A DNA stretch of 64,000 nucleotides from Siphonodentalium dalli. Lineage: Eukaryota; Mollusca; Scaphopoda; Gadilida; Siphonodentaliidae. A program made the translations under genes and the position numbers. The notes under the pieces are model-generated. The model was not told where the DNA came from. It was given only the letters and a program-made list of their open reading frames with translations, and searched no databases. Positions 24,119-35,892 of this stretch are shown piece by piece (the first letter of the stretch is position 1; the number at the start of each line of letters is the position of its first letter). The stretch spans positions 169,828,664 to 169,892,663 of the forward strand of contig CP136066.1 in assembly GCA_032622095.1 (NCBI GenBank), read 5' to 3'.

Positions 24119-24720
24119 CCGGGGGGGGGGGTCTCAGGACAAAATTTCCGGACACTAGACACAAATTTGTCTCCGCCCTCTGGGTACCCACTACGCCCTA
24201 TTGTTTTCCGATTCTGGAATAGGGACACACCCCATTCAATCTGCTTCAAGTGACTATTTTACTCAGTTTTCCTCGTCTTATTTGATCTGTGTTCCGTATC
24301 ATGATTGTAGAAGCACAATTTTCCAATAAATGTGGGCTGTAGGGTGTGCTGATCACATTTGAAAGATGGCGGCTGACGGCCATGTTTGTTTTAGACAAAT
24401 GTCGGGGATAAAAGGGAGGCTCACATCTAGATGTCACCCCGAAGATCCATATGAAGTTTGGTGACGATTGGATGAGAAATGTGACATGTAAGGTGTGCTA
24501 ATTTAAAGGATTTATTCATGCAAAGAGTAAAATCCAAGATGGCCGCTGGCAGCCATTTTACAGAAAAAATGGTAGGCACCCATCGAGAGGTTACATCGAG
24601 GATTCATATGAAGCTTGATGATGACCGGATGAGGGATAAGCTCTCTAATTTGTGCTAAATGATTTAGTGATGCAAAGAGTAAAATCCAAGATGGCTGCCG
24701 GCGGCCATGCTATTCATCGA
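24119..24720 (+). repeat. Dispersed repeat with recurring 'AAGATGGC' palindromes
   Basis: Starts with a G-run at 24120-24130. It contains three similar units of about 155 bp, each with a 'tcatatgaag-ttgatgatga-cgga-gag' phrase and a palindromic 'aaaatccaagatggccgctg' plus 'gcagccat' phrase (near 24363, 24537, 24687). The same family lies inverted at 38.09-38.43 and 39.84-40.08 kb, split there by a LINE. Confidence 0.8.
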
Positions 24721-25139
24721 AAATCGTTCAGCTCCAATATCAGTACTATGGGCTGGGCGAGCTTTTTTGACATTGCGATGGTTTGTCGACGGAGGCTATT
24801 TAGTGTAAAAAGATCAGTATGTATACCATAGTGTTTAAATGGACTTTCCTGTATGAAATTTTACATAATATTGAAGTAAATCATTCACAAAATAGCAAAC
24901 ACCATGCAGGGTTTACCTCCCTTGTTGACTCGGTAAGACCGCTGCTATCGGCGACATTTTGCACACATTTGATGGACTTCCGGAATATTAAAATATATAC
25001 TAAGCGAACTGAGCAAAATGCTGCCCTTATTAAGCACACAATATATCGAACACAATTGTGTGGTTCCGTACCTTAAGTTTGTAAAGTCCCACCAGAATCA
25101 AATAACTATATTTCGAAACAGTGTGATTTGGTTCTCCGA
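24721..25139. other. Spacer, possibly including LINE 2 3' UTR
   Basis: AT-rich sequence with no recognised gene. The minus strand continues downstream of the LINE 2 stop codon, so part of this is probably its 3' untranslated region. No tail repeat was identified. Confidence 0.35.
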
Positions 25140-25205
25140 TTATTTTATCAGCATAAAAGTATAAACGCACATGGACGACAATGTCTCGACAACACGCATG
25201 GCAAG

Positions 25206-26177
25206 TCAGACACAAGAGTTATAATTTACTCCAATGTTGACGAGTTGCTTGCGAAAATCGTCAACAAAACTACATATGTTGGTGGTGATGTTACATATAT
25301 CAGATACTTCGTTCATAAATAACAATCGCTGTGCATTGCATAATTGCCATTCAATTAGATAATGTTCTGTGTCCTCTACTTCACCACAAGTACACATGGG
25401 TTGGTCGGCAACGAAGTTAGAATATTTGTGGTAATTCAGATTGCTACAGTTTAATCTGAGGCGGGGATGCATAATTTGCGCTTTACGCGTGTTAGCGTGG
25501 TATAAGCATTTAGGAGTCATCTTTCGTTTGGGTTCCAGATAATTTGAGAAAGTCGCCAGGGAGTCCATGGTTACCCTGTTTGTGTCTAGGTTGTTCCACA
25601 AAATTCTTGTTGATGGGAGAAACTATTTTGTGTAATAGTCATAGTCAAAACTAGGGACCATAAGCTTGCTAGACGTCTAGTTTCACGTTGTGTATCTGCC
25701 CCCGTGAGTAGGAGGAACTGATTGACCTTTTACAATTTTATAAAATAATTTTAGTTTATGTTTTTTCCGTTGTGATTTAAGGATTTCCCAACTAGTTTCT
25801 CTCAGAAGAGATACATTACTGACATACCTTGTCGCGCCTGTCACAATGCGAGCTGCCTCGAATTGTATATCTTCGATGTTGTCAGATTATTGCTGGCTAC
25901 AACCATCCCAAACAACACAAGAATATTCAAGGATTGACCTTATCATTGTAAAATAACATTTTTCGAGAGCTGCTCTGTCGAGACAGAATAGATATTTTCT
26001 CGAGAGTGAAATGCGTTTCAATGCGGTTTTCATCACTTGTTCGATATGGGGTCCCCAGAATCCTGTTTTACTCAAAATAACTCCAAGATGTGTATGGGTA
26101 TCTACTTCTTCAATAGGCTGTTGGTTCATGAACAGCGTTGGGTGAATAAGCTTCATAAGTTTCCGAATGCATGCCAA
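25206..26177 (-). pseudogene. LINE 2 thumb and C-terminal zinc-like region
   Basis: 26177-25887 reads the typical RT thumb ('HTHLGVILS', 'ALEKCYFTMIRSILEYSCVVWDG'). After a frame change, 25601-25206 gives the C-terminus with CTCGEVEDTEHYLIEWQLC, i.e. Cys-x-Cys…His…Cys spacing common at the ends of Jockey-group LINE proteins, and a stop at 25206. The interval between them (25602-25886) is frameshifted. Inactive. Confidence 0.85.
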
Positions 26178-27478
26178 TGCTTCTGTTTTAGAGCATTAAA
26201 CTTGACATTTTGAGGACCACGATTATAGTCTATTGATATCATGCTGTAAAATAGTCGCTCCTATGTTTGGGTCGTCGATGACAAGTGCGCGTGAAGTATC
26301 GTCGGCGAAAAGCCGAATGTCACATGCCATATTTTCAACTATGTCATTGATAAAGACCAGAAAGATTACAGGCCCCAGGACTTATCCTTGAATCACTCCC
26401 GCGGTTATCTTTCCCCATGTAGATTGGCCAGATGTTAAAACAACACGTTGCTGGCGGTCATATAGATAAGATCTGAACCATTGCAGTAAGTTATTGCGGA
26501 TTCCATAGGATGAAGTTTGAAGAGTAGGCATTCGTGCCAAACTTTGTCGAAAGCTTTGCTTATGTCGAAAAATAGTAACCGTACATCGTGTCCCGGTTCT
26601 ATTGATCTACTAATATTGTCATATATATATCACATAATTGATACGAAGTTGAATCGGCCGGCACGAACCCTGACTGATGTTTGGTTAAAATGTTGTTCGA
26701 TTGGAGTTGAGTCATAAAGTGTTTAGTAATACAGTTTTTCAAACAACTTACTGAGGCAGCTTAGTAGTGAGATTGGGCGATAGTTTTCATGATTACTGCG
26801 GTCTTCTTTCTTGTGTATCGGGACAACGTTTGTATCGTTTCCACTCAGGCGGAAATATGATTCACGCAAAAAACGATTAAAAGTCTGTGAGAGGGGCATG
26901 CTGAGACTTGGGCAGTTCTTCAGCAGGCGCGGGCTGATGAGATCGGGACCAGAAGCCTTGTCGGGCTGAAGTTCTTTTAGTGTTTTATAGACTTCTAATT
27001 CGGAAATTTGAATGCTTTGCAATATGGTAAGATTGTGTTCATCTTCGATTATGTCTGGTGTTTTACTGGGTCTATCTATAGAGGCAATATTACAGAAGTA
27101 ATTGTTAAGCACTGTTGATTTTTCGTCATCTGACGGAACAACATTACCCTGTCAAATCAGGGGAGGTACACTATCGCTGCTATTTGATGTGAGGCGATCG
27201 AATGTTTTCCACCACTTGCAGTCCGCCGTATTGGGTTTTCTTTTAATTTCTTGTACTTTTAGTAGATGAATACTTTTGGCCGACAAATGGCCGTTCTAAC
27301 TTCGGATGTTACGAGCTTTTCGATATTTAGTCCAAATGGCGGGAGTATTAACTCTTTTCGCTGTTTGGTGAATTCTTTTTCGTTGTATAATTAGATATTT
27401 AATACGGGGATTCATCCATTCAGGCTCATCACGGCTAAATGGTATTGTTCTATGTGGAATATATGTACGCATGCCATT
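26178..27478 (-). pseudogene. LINE 2 linker and reverse transcriptase core
   Basis: From 27478 downward the strand reads a linker with 'RDEPEWMNPRIKYLI', a 'KRIHQTAKR' basic block and a stop near 27300. The frame at 27112-26723 follows, with 'NNYFCNIAS', 'KTLKELQPDKASGPDLISPR' (RT fingers), 'VVPIHKKED' and 'NYRPISLLSCLSKLFEK'. Motif A lies in the next, frameshifted stretch. Motif C is seen near 26300 as 'DIRLFADDTS' (catalytic Asp-Asp). Clade not assigned. Confidence 0.85.
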
Positions 27479-28984
27479 TTATTTGGAAATCCCCGCGCTA
27501 AATATAAAAACGGCAGACTGGTACCCAGCCGGTGACAAAGTCAGAAAGAAAGTATGACTGGTGCGCTCTGGTAGAGATTAACAAAATAGATGCCTTTTCA
27601 GCGTCAAGATGCGAAATTTATTGTATGCTCGTCGATTTTAATTCAGGGTTGTTCCAAATAGTGTACTGATGTCGTATTTTCTCATTATTCCATTATTTTG
27701 ATCTGACATGGTTGCACAAACAACCAATACATCGAGCCAAAAAGGGCCCATAATTCATACTATCAATCCAACCAAGTAATATCCTATATATTTTCAATTA
27801 GATTGCCTCTTATTAACTGACAACTCTTTCTGCGACCCAAAAATCGATATCTAGACGTTATTTAGCAGTGAAGTAGATTTATCGCATGTCGTTAAAACAT
27901 ATTTTCGGATGTATGATGTCGTAAATGATACCGGTATTACTCTGATTTGTGATATCAGGTTTGGCGAATCCTAAGTTCAACAACTGTAGTTATATTCAAA
28001 TGCACTTGATAACCTCAATCCAAAGTAAAAAAGCTATATTTATTATCTAGCGGATATCAGCTATACATAGCACATATATAGATTCAGGAACGTTCAACAA
28101 CTTTTCCCCCATGCAGCTTTTACTTAGTTTGCTTTTTTATGCTTCCGCATATATCTTTGGCGGTGTTGACATTGTATTCGCATGGCAGTCCTGATATTTA
28201 TGCATTATAGTATATCTTTAGTTCTGTTGAGCGACTGGGTTGACTTTATGTTCATTGGAGGCATTTTAGACTATATTCTTCAGGAAAATAAATTAGTTGA
28301 ATTTATCATTGGGGGGAAATGTTCAGATACCAAGCTCAACAAACAACCTATATGGTAATGTTGTTATTGAATCAAATTGTGTCAAATTTATATTATAACG
28401 AAGGTGCAAAAAAAAATAATAACTCGGATCTGTGGCGAGGAGTCAAATGTGCCGTAGGTTCGGGGTGACAAGAGGCAACAGCAGCCATGCATATACTTCA
28501 CACCGAACATGTTGTGTTGAGAATGCACCGATAGTTTGACTTTCCGCCATTCTTTATAGTATAATATAATTATGTTGTTTTTTATCGAGATTAGAATATT
28601 TTCTTTCGTTTGGGACGTCGACTTTTCCATCTACTGGAAAACGTGAGGGATGAGGTGGACAACTACGACTAGGGGGCGGGTACAAATTGAGTATTTTAAA
28701 TTGTGAATTTTTATCTGCGAGATGTAATTGGAAATTAAAACTTTGACCACCTCCCCTTGTCGAAAAAAAACAATAATCAGTGCCCCGACAACATTTATTG
28801 GCCCCGATTCTGGACACAATTAGATTTGGATTGCATTATAATACAACTGGTTTCCCACGACTCTGATAATAACATGTTTCACAAATTATTTTTGTATGTA
28901 GTGTTGGAATTTGTTCCTTTGTTTCTATTATATAAACAAACTAGCAGGTTAGCCCACCACTGGCGGCAATCGTCAGAAACATGA
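27479..28984. other. Spacer, nothing recognised
   Basis: No frame longer than about 90 residues resembles a known family. The stretch near 28630-28800 has G- and C-rich blocks like those at 24.12 and 40.07 kb, but the similarity is too weak to call. Confidence 0.35.
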
Positions 28985-29165
28985 CAATTTTTCATTTTTT
29001 TAATTAATTTTTTTAATTAATATTAATTTTTTTTTTTTTTTTTCAATGAGTTAATTGTGCCTTTTTAATTTACTGGCTTTTTTAATTAATTTTTTAAATT
29101 AATTTTATAATTTAATTTACTGGCTTTTTTAATTAATTTTTGTAATTAAATTTTTTGTTTTTTTT
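28985..29165 (+). repeat. Low-complexity AT tract
   Basis: Repeated 'tttttaattaattttt' and 'ttaatttactggc' phrases with a T17-type run near 29025. The phrase 'tttactggctttttt' occurs twice (29070, 29115), suggesting local slippage. Confidence 0.85.
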
Positions 29166-29569
29166 AATTTGACCCGATTTGACCTTGAATTGATCATTTT
29201 CAAGGTCAAGGTCAGGTCGGGGTCACAATTTAACCAGTACATGACACTTCCCGTAGGTAGGAAGTTTGAGCTCAATCGGTTCGAGTCTATAAAGGACACC
29301 CACATATATATCATTTGTGGGTACCCGTTTCAAGGTGAAGATCACATCGGGCGGAAAAACTAGGCCAATGAAAATGTACCCCATTCCTAGGAAGCCCTAA
29401 GTACGTAAGAATCACACACAGAAGCGAGTTCCATTTCGAGCGATAACGTAAACAAAAGCTGTATGCAAAAGCCGAAGGGAATCAAGAGCGTTAACCGGTT
29501 AACGAACCCAAATATGGAAGATATAAGGAGCGTTTAGCGTTATTGCGTTAAGCACTCCCGGCCAGTGAC

Positions 29570-29930
29570 GATGACAGGGGAGTGGATAATTATCATACCA
29601 TGGACATTATAAATGTCCCATATGGATTTGAGTAATTCCATGTACTTTTCAAATTCGGCATAAGAGTGATTCGTTGATGGTAGATAAACTTGAATGACAT
29701 AGACATAGCTTGTGCCTGTACGAAGTTGTATGCCAATTACACGGTCATCGTCAATATCGAGCTGCGAAACTGATTCGCCGCATTTATCTCTCTTCCAACA
29801 CAGGGCTACCCCTCCCAAGTCAGGGCTACCCCTCCTTTGCATTGGGAGGCGCTGGGGAAAATCAGGGATGGCACAAAAATCGTAATCCTTATGAATTGTT
29901 TGATATAAATCAATGTCCTTAAAATTTTAA
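29570..29930 (-). pseudogene. LINE endonuclease fragment
   Basis: On the minus strand, sequence from about 29930 reads into a 100-residue frame (29842-29540). It shows 'GGVALCWKRDKC', a 'DDDRVIGIQL' strand and 'YVIQVYLPSTNHS', the middle of the endonuclease fold of CR1/Jockey-group LINEs. The catalytic GDFN and SDH blocks are absent, and a 19-base duplication ('tcagggctacccctcc', 29800-29835) lies in it. An isolated fragment, distinct from LINE 2. Confidence 0.7.
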
Positions 29931-30555
29931 CCAGTGTTAAGAAGTTCCACATACATCTCGTATGTTCCACTCGTCAAGTATAAGCGGATTAAATATAGTG
30001 CAGAGGACATGATGCATCCTGTTGCACATATGTGTGAACGCATACCTGCATGATCTGAACTATAAGTAAACACAGATATAGCAAAACTTTCAACAGCGTA
30101 ACTACAATACGTAAGCTGATTAGACGAGGGTGACAATTTTATGCAACGTGTCCGTTTCGAATAGTGCGTGCGTTGATCATATGCTTATTTAATTGTACTC
30201 TTCTCCCAGTCACCATGCAAATATACATGTACATTGATTTAGATACGGTTTCGTGCAACTGGGCGATATTCTTCTTGGATTTATTGAGGACGAGATTGTC
30301 ATACAAACAACACAAAATAGCGGTGCGTATAATTATAGCTAATAATTGTGTATGTATAGTCAGCCTCCGGTCGCACTTCCGATAATGTTTTACTTGTCTG
30401 TACAAAGGGGGCCGCAATATATAAAAAAAATCACAAACAGGCCAACTGGAGGAGGAGGTATAATCTCTATAATAATGTAATAATATAATAATGCAATTTA
30501 GTCATTGGCATTCTGTGAACCCGACCTACAAGAGCTTATCATTGTCGCTCGCGAA
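29931..30555. other. Spacer, nothing recognised
   Basis: Short frames on both strands overlap each other and show no domain. No structured repeat. Confidence 0.35.
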
Positions 30556-31185
30556 TCTCTTATATATTTTGAAGACCTCTGTCTGTCTGTCTGTTTGTTT
30601 GCCTGTCTGTCTGTCATTAATACAAATCTACGATTCTCGACCGACCGGGACGAAACTTGGTACGTGTGTGTAGTTTGACCAGGCGGTCGTCGTTGTCGTA
30701 TTGGCGAGTCCGTGCGACGCCCGTGCAGCGCGTGCTCAGACGAGATCTCGAAACGGGTGGGGCTATCGACTTGAAATTTGCTATGTGAATGTATCTTGCC
30801 CCGGATACGAATTTTATCGGGTCGCCGAGCCCGTGCGACGCCAGCTTCGCGCATGCGCAGACGAGATCTCGGAAACGGGTGGAGCTATCGACTTGAAATT
30901 TGGTATGTTAATGTATCTTGCCCCGGATACGAATGTTATCGGTCGCCGAGCCCGTGCGACGCCAGCTTCGCGCATGCGCAGACGAGATCTCGGAAACGGG
31001 TGGAGCTGTCGACTTGAAATTTGGTATGTGAATGTATCTTGCCCCGGATACGAATTTTATCGGTTCGACGAGCCCATGCGACGCCAGCGTCGCGCATGCG
31101 CAGACCAGATCTCGGAAACGGGTGGAGCTATCGACTTGAAATTTGGTTTTTGAATAGCCCGGACAACGTTTGGCTCATCGGCTAG
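30556..31185 (+). mobile_element. Helitron-like unit 1 of a head-to-tail trio
   Basis: Begins TCTCTTATATATTTTGAAG after an A (30555), followed by a (CTGT)n tract (about 30580-30615). It ends CTAG at 31182-31185 before a T. TC…CTAG ends between A and T are the Helitron signature. The interior is four tandem units of about 121 bp ('gacgccagcttcgcgcatgc', 'ctcggaaacgggtggagct', 'gacttgaaatttggtatg'). No Rep/helicase frame, so non-autonomous. Confidence 0.75.
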
Positions 31186-31914
31186 TCTATTATATATTTT
31201 GGAAGATCTGTCTCTGTATCTGTGTATCTGTGGTCTGTGTGTTCGCGATGAACTCGAAAACGGCCGACCCGATTTCGATGAAACTTCGTATGTGATGGTA
31301 CTATCGGTCGGGAAGTGGCATAGGCATATTCATTTTCAGATCCGAGGTCAACTTTTCACGTGCCGAGGTCAAATCTGTTTTTACGCCGTTTTGCGCTAAT
31401 ATATTTCAGTTCGGTGCTCACAAATCGATTCGATATAGCGCGAATAATAAATTGCCAGTCATATAATTTGCAGGGTTAGAATCTGTGGCGCTTTCTCTTT
31501 CCAATGACGTATCACACGCCTGTGTACGTTTAAAGTTTCTACCTTAATTATCGGGAAGAACGCAGGACCATGCTTCGCTCATCGAAAAACATTCCGTACA
31601 TATATTACGCCGTCAACAGATCGTGACGTGATCGCGTTTAACTCTTAACCGGCCGATGTCGCGTTAACTCATCACCGGCCGAGGTATCCGCAAATGACAT
31701 TGGGCAATATATATATATCTCGGAAACGGGTGGAGCTATCGACTTGAAATTTGGTATGTGAATGTATCTTTCCCCGGATACGAATTTTATCGGGTCGCCG
31801 TACCCGTGCGACGCCAGCTTCGCGCATGCGCAGACCAGATCTCGGAAACGGGTGGAGCTATCGACTTGAAATTTGGTTTTTGAATAGCCCGGACGAAGTA
31901 GGGTCACCTTCTAG
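31186..31914 (+). mobile_element. Helitron-like unit 2
   Basis: Starts TCTATTATATATTTTGGAAG directly after the CTAG of unit 1 and ends CTAG at 31911-31914. Just before the end, 'cccggacgaagtaggg' is a small hairpin of the type found 10-12 bases from Helitron 3' ends. It shares the 121-bp theme (31722-31880), but its middle (31330-31700) is not shared with units 1 or 3. Confidence 0.75.
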
Positions 31915-32282
31915 TCTATTATATATTTTGGAAGATCTGTCTTTGTGTGTGTGTGTTCGCGATGATCTCGAAAACGGCGGACCCGATTTCGATAAAACTT
32001 GGTATGTGGGGGTATTTTCGGCCGGGGGTGGCATGGGCATATTAATTTGTCCGTGCGGCACCCGCTTCGCGCATGCGCAGACGAGATCTCTTAAACGGGT
32101 GGAGCTATCGACTTGAAATTTGGTATGTGAATGTATCTTTCCCGGATACGAATTTTATCGGGTCGCCGTACCCTTGCGATGCCAGCTTCGCGCATGCGCA
32201 TACCAGATCTCGGATACGGGTGGTGCTATCGACTTGAAATGTGGTTTTTGAATAGCCCGGACGAAGTCGGGTCACATTCTAG
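31915..32282 (+). mobile_element. Helitron-like unit 3
   Basis: Starts TCTATTATATATTTTGGAAG after the CTAG of unit 2 and ends CTAG at 32279-32282, followed by T and a (TA)n run. The terminal hairpin 'cccggacgaagtcggg' is 4 bp plus a wobble pair. It holds two copies of the 121-bp theme and is the shortest of the three units (368 bp). Confidence 0.75.
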
Positions 32283-33288
32283 TATATATATATATATAGA
32301 GCTTGGGTCTGGTTATATAAGTCAGGATCGCGGACTGGCGACTGGAAATAGCATAGTGTTCCTTACACCCCGTGCCGAATGCGGACAGACTTAATCAAAT
32401 ATTAGAATTTACAAAAATCGGGCACCACGTTTTCTTCACTCTTCAGCATGGAATAAAGAGAACTTCCTTTAAACTATAATATAATAAGGTAAAAATAAAG
32501 AGCTTTTGTCTTATTTATGTGGGGAAATTAAACTATAGATACTAAGTTTTCCGGAAATACTGGATAAATGTCAACGTATAAAAACATTTAAATCTCCATC
32601 AATGAATTATACCTTTTGGCTAAATAATATAAATTTGTATAGTTTATACTCAAGAAAACAAACAATAAGCCCAAAATTGGCAGTCTACAATTTCAAGTTG
32701 CCTACCTCTGAAGTAAACATGTGCTCATGTGTTTTTTGTATACAGTCTACTCGGCAGTATCAGATATATATTGATGTTACGGCCCTGCACATGAATTATT
32801 GTCTATCTTATCTGACATATTATAATGATGTATATATGAGAATATAGGAAAAATCCTCCCACATTATAGAGGGAATTCGCTGATCAGAACTTTGTGGAAC
32901 TATGAGAAATAATGTGTACTTGGTAAATGTGTAGAAAGGAAGATTCCGAATGGATAATTCTGATATCGACGCTAGGGATAGAAAGTTGATAAAAATTAGT
33001 TATGAGTAAATACATTTATTGCACACTCAATGGCTTATTTGTGCGAAATACAGCAAACTACAGAAGATTTCAAAACGTTCAATAAACAAAAATATATTGT
33101 ATATTGTTCTTGAAGAATACAAACCGATTACGCCAACAACGTCGTTGGCGACGTCAACCGTAGCAGGCAATTTCTTCACTAAAGTATTAGGTATGGTCTA
33201 CGTTTGTGCAATTACATATAAATGTTAGTATAGTACAAGCTACAATCTTCAGAGTTGTGCAATAAACATAGAACAACACAGTTTTGTG
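32283..33288. other. AT-rich spacer, nothing recognised
   Basis: (TA)n run at 32284-32298, then unique-looking sequence. The 81-residue frame at 32602-32847 has no recognisable domain. A short inverted repeat 'cgccaac…gttggcg' lies near 33130. Confidence 0.35.
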
Positions 33289-33400
33289 AACATGTTAACG
33301 TTATTGCACTCTTTTGTCATGCCGCGAAGTAAAACTCGAACCTCCGGTTCTCGTTTTACCATCGCGTCAGAACAAACTCGTGCAATAACGTTATCATGTT
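33289..33400. repeat. 112-bp imperfect hairpin
   Basis: The outer arms 'aacatgttaacgttattgca' and its near-complement at 33379-33400 differ by one base. The inner arms 'gcgaagtaaaactcgaacc' and 'ggttctcgttttaccatcgc' also pair. Between outer and inner stems is an unpaired internal loop of about 12-15 bases per side. The form suits a tiny MITE or a structured RNA; no flanking duplication was fixed. Confidence 0.7.
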
Positions 33401-35035
33401 TTTCACACTTGTGTCGTTCTACCTATGTATCAATTTTATTATTTCCAGCAGCATGGGCATGTGTGATTTATTTTGTCTGAGAAACACTGGACACAACTTG
33501 GTTTATTCCCTTGTAAATTTATATAGTCATTCAGCTCATTCTCACAGAGATACCCTCTCAGCAGCTCAGATTAAGAGTGCAAATTAATTATACATAGAAT
33601 TGTATGCCAGTGTCGTATCCCTCTATATAGTTTAAGCATAAGCTGTCAATCTATGGAATACTGTGTTCCCCGCTACAGAAATGACAGTAGAGTCGTAACC
33701 AAGCCTAAACCGCGTGCCAAAAAATGTACCTGGAAACTGTTCGATACTTCCTACGATTTAACATGAAATTTCGATGCTGCATCACAATTCCTTCGGATAT
33801 GACAGTATTGACAATAACCATAATAGATGATAATAATGAGTGCACAAGATACCAGACAAATCAACAAGATTTAACTTTGCAAAGAAATGATAACTGAAAT
33901 TAAAATCAACACAGGTATGTGTCACCACGGTCGAATATATCAATACCAGGTGAAAGTAATTGCAACTGCCTTGTGGCATGTACGCGATTCGTGATAAGTG
34001 GCGACTAGCCAATCATAAACGCTGAATGACGACGCGATTTCATCAGTCGGTGAACACTTAGTTTTGAGTGACAGGTGTCTCTTCAACTTAACGTGTCTTT
34101 TTTTTATCAGAAAGTCTCAATTTTATACGCTCGTTTTACTTCCAACTTCTACTTTTTGTGGTTCTCCTGTAATATGACGGATTAAATTATAAGAAATAAC
34201 TCTTGTTTCGATTAAGGTTATGTGTTATATCCTAACAGTTTGAAGATAACATTTCTATAATTGCGCTACGCGAGGCTCTTGTGCAGGGTCTGCGCTGGAC
34301 CAAAATTTACTTTTGCCAAATGAAAATATTTTTTGCCACTCACTGAGTGTTGTTATTGGGGAAACTGTGTTGGAATTTGAACTCTATATGTTACTTACAA
34401 TTGTTGTGGTAATCTTGAAAAGTTGTTCAAATTATTAATGTTCTATTAAAATGTACTGATATATGATTATAAGAAATGACATGATATGATATACATGTAC
34501 CCACAATAGCCCTGCTAGCAGCGAGAGATACATGAACTTAATAATAAGTAAGTTGTTGATCGAATGCTGATAACAAAATTGTCACATTGTTTAACAACTT
34601 CTGTGAAATTACAGAACAGTAGATTCAAAGTGTAATCAGTTGACGCGTAAACCGGTAATACTGTAAATGATATTGCTAGTTGGCACTATAACCATGATTG
34701 TCAAAATAGCAGATTTTAAACTGCAAGACCTGGTTGCAATTACAAGCCAAATGTACAATTGAAACATGTTACAGCGGTAAAAGTAATTCATCGCTAAGCA
34801 TTATGAAGACAGCACTGCATAACTGCTTCGCATAGCGGTAGTACTGATATTAAACATAACATAATGGGAAAAAGCCTAGCATCTCATATCATCCATAATG
34901 ATAATGTATGATAAGTATAACGAGCATTTGAGAATAAATAACATGTGATTAAGACAAACATCACCAGATAAGGTAAAGATGAATTATTGCCAGCTGCATA
35001 TGTAACCAAAAGACAAAGGTAATTATTTACTGAAC
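33401..35035. other. AT-rich spacer with one dispersed repeat copy
   Basis: 34080-34275 matches 44560-44745 ('atgacggattaaattataa', 'taactcttgtttcgattaag', 'gcgc-acgcg'), a diverged copy of the fold-back repeat described there. Otherwise no gene or structure recognised. Confidence 0.45.
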
Positions 35036-35037
35036 AG

Positions 35038-35460
35038 GCTGGTCTGAATATTTTTTAGCTCCATCATAGTATAAACTACGTTTTAGTATAGAACTAATGA
35101 GTATATAAAATTGTCTGGTCTGAATACTATTCAGCACCAGTATATATCAGTTGTCTGGTCTGAAATCTTTTCAGCTACTATCGTAATCAATAAGCAAAAT
35201 TTAATTATTTACATAACAGACTGGTCTGAATACTTTTCAGCCTCAGCGATAGTATTAACTATGTTTCAGTATAACTCTGCATACATAAAATTGTCCGGTC
35301 TGAATGCTTTTCAGCCCCCGGTGTATATGAGTTGTCTGGTCTGAATTAGTTTTCAGCTACTATCGTAGTCAATAAGACAAATGTAATTATTTACATAATA
35401 GACTGGTCTGGATACTTTTCAGCCCAAGCATAGTATTAACTATGTTCTAGTATGAAATTT
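35038..35460 (+). repeat. Compound tandem repeat, ~182-bp unit with three sub-motifs
   Basis: The motif 'tggtctgaatacttttcagc' occurs seven times in degenerate form (about 35040, 35115, 35156, 35222, 35297, 35338, 35404). Spacing repeats as about 75, 41 and 66 bases, so the real unit is about 182 bp and holds three motif copies. 2.3 units are present. Confidence 0.85.
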
Positions 35461-35892
35461 GTGAATATAAAATACACAGAGTTCATCTCAGCCCAATGTT
35501 TCATTGATAAACAGGCATTACGTGAACATTCTCAAATATAGAACATTAGTTTTGGGTAGTTGACTTTATAATTGAAAATAATCATTAAATTGCATTAATC
35601 ACGAAACAAATGAGTCTCCTCTCATGATCTCCAGATATGATATCATGGATATATGAACTGAACTTTTGAAGACTATATTTTACCAGAAAACAGTGAATTT
35701 TTAAATATTGTTCATACCATAAAAGTAAAGTAAATGGGGTTATAATAGCTTGTGCCAATTGTCACAAAGAAATTTCTGACACATTTTGAAAATATCCATT
35801 TTGAAATACCAGGACATTTTGGCAAAGCGTGGGTCTGACCATTAACAAACTCGCCCATCCGATGTCACACTATCTGTAATCTGTATCCACAT

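Larger units (their letters stand above)
25140..27478 (-). mobile_element. LINE 2, 5'-truncated non-LTR retrotransposon
   Basis: The minus strand carries the linker between endonuclease and RT, the RT domain and the C-terminus, broken by several frameshifts. The upstream limit near 27478 falls inside the linker, so the endonuclease is missing, as expected of incomplete reverse transcription. The 3' limit is a guess from where recognisable sequence stops. Confidence 0.82.

Noticed and set aside
29160-29345. Possible tRNA-like 'ggttcgagtc' B box near 29278
   Set aside because: No matching A box at the right distance and no cloverleaf could be drawn, so neither a tRNA gene nor a tRNA-derived SINE is supported.
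30701-31153. 150-residue plus-strand open frame
   Set aside because: It runs through the ~121-bp Helitron repeats, which are not a multiple of three, so successive units are read in different frames. No domain.
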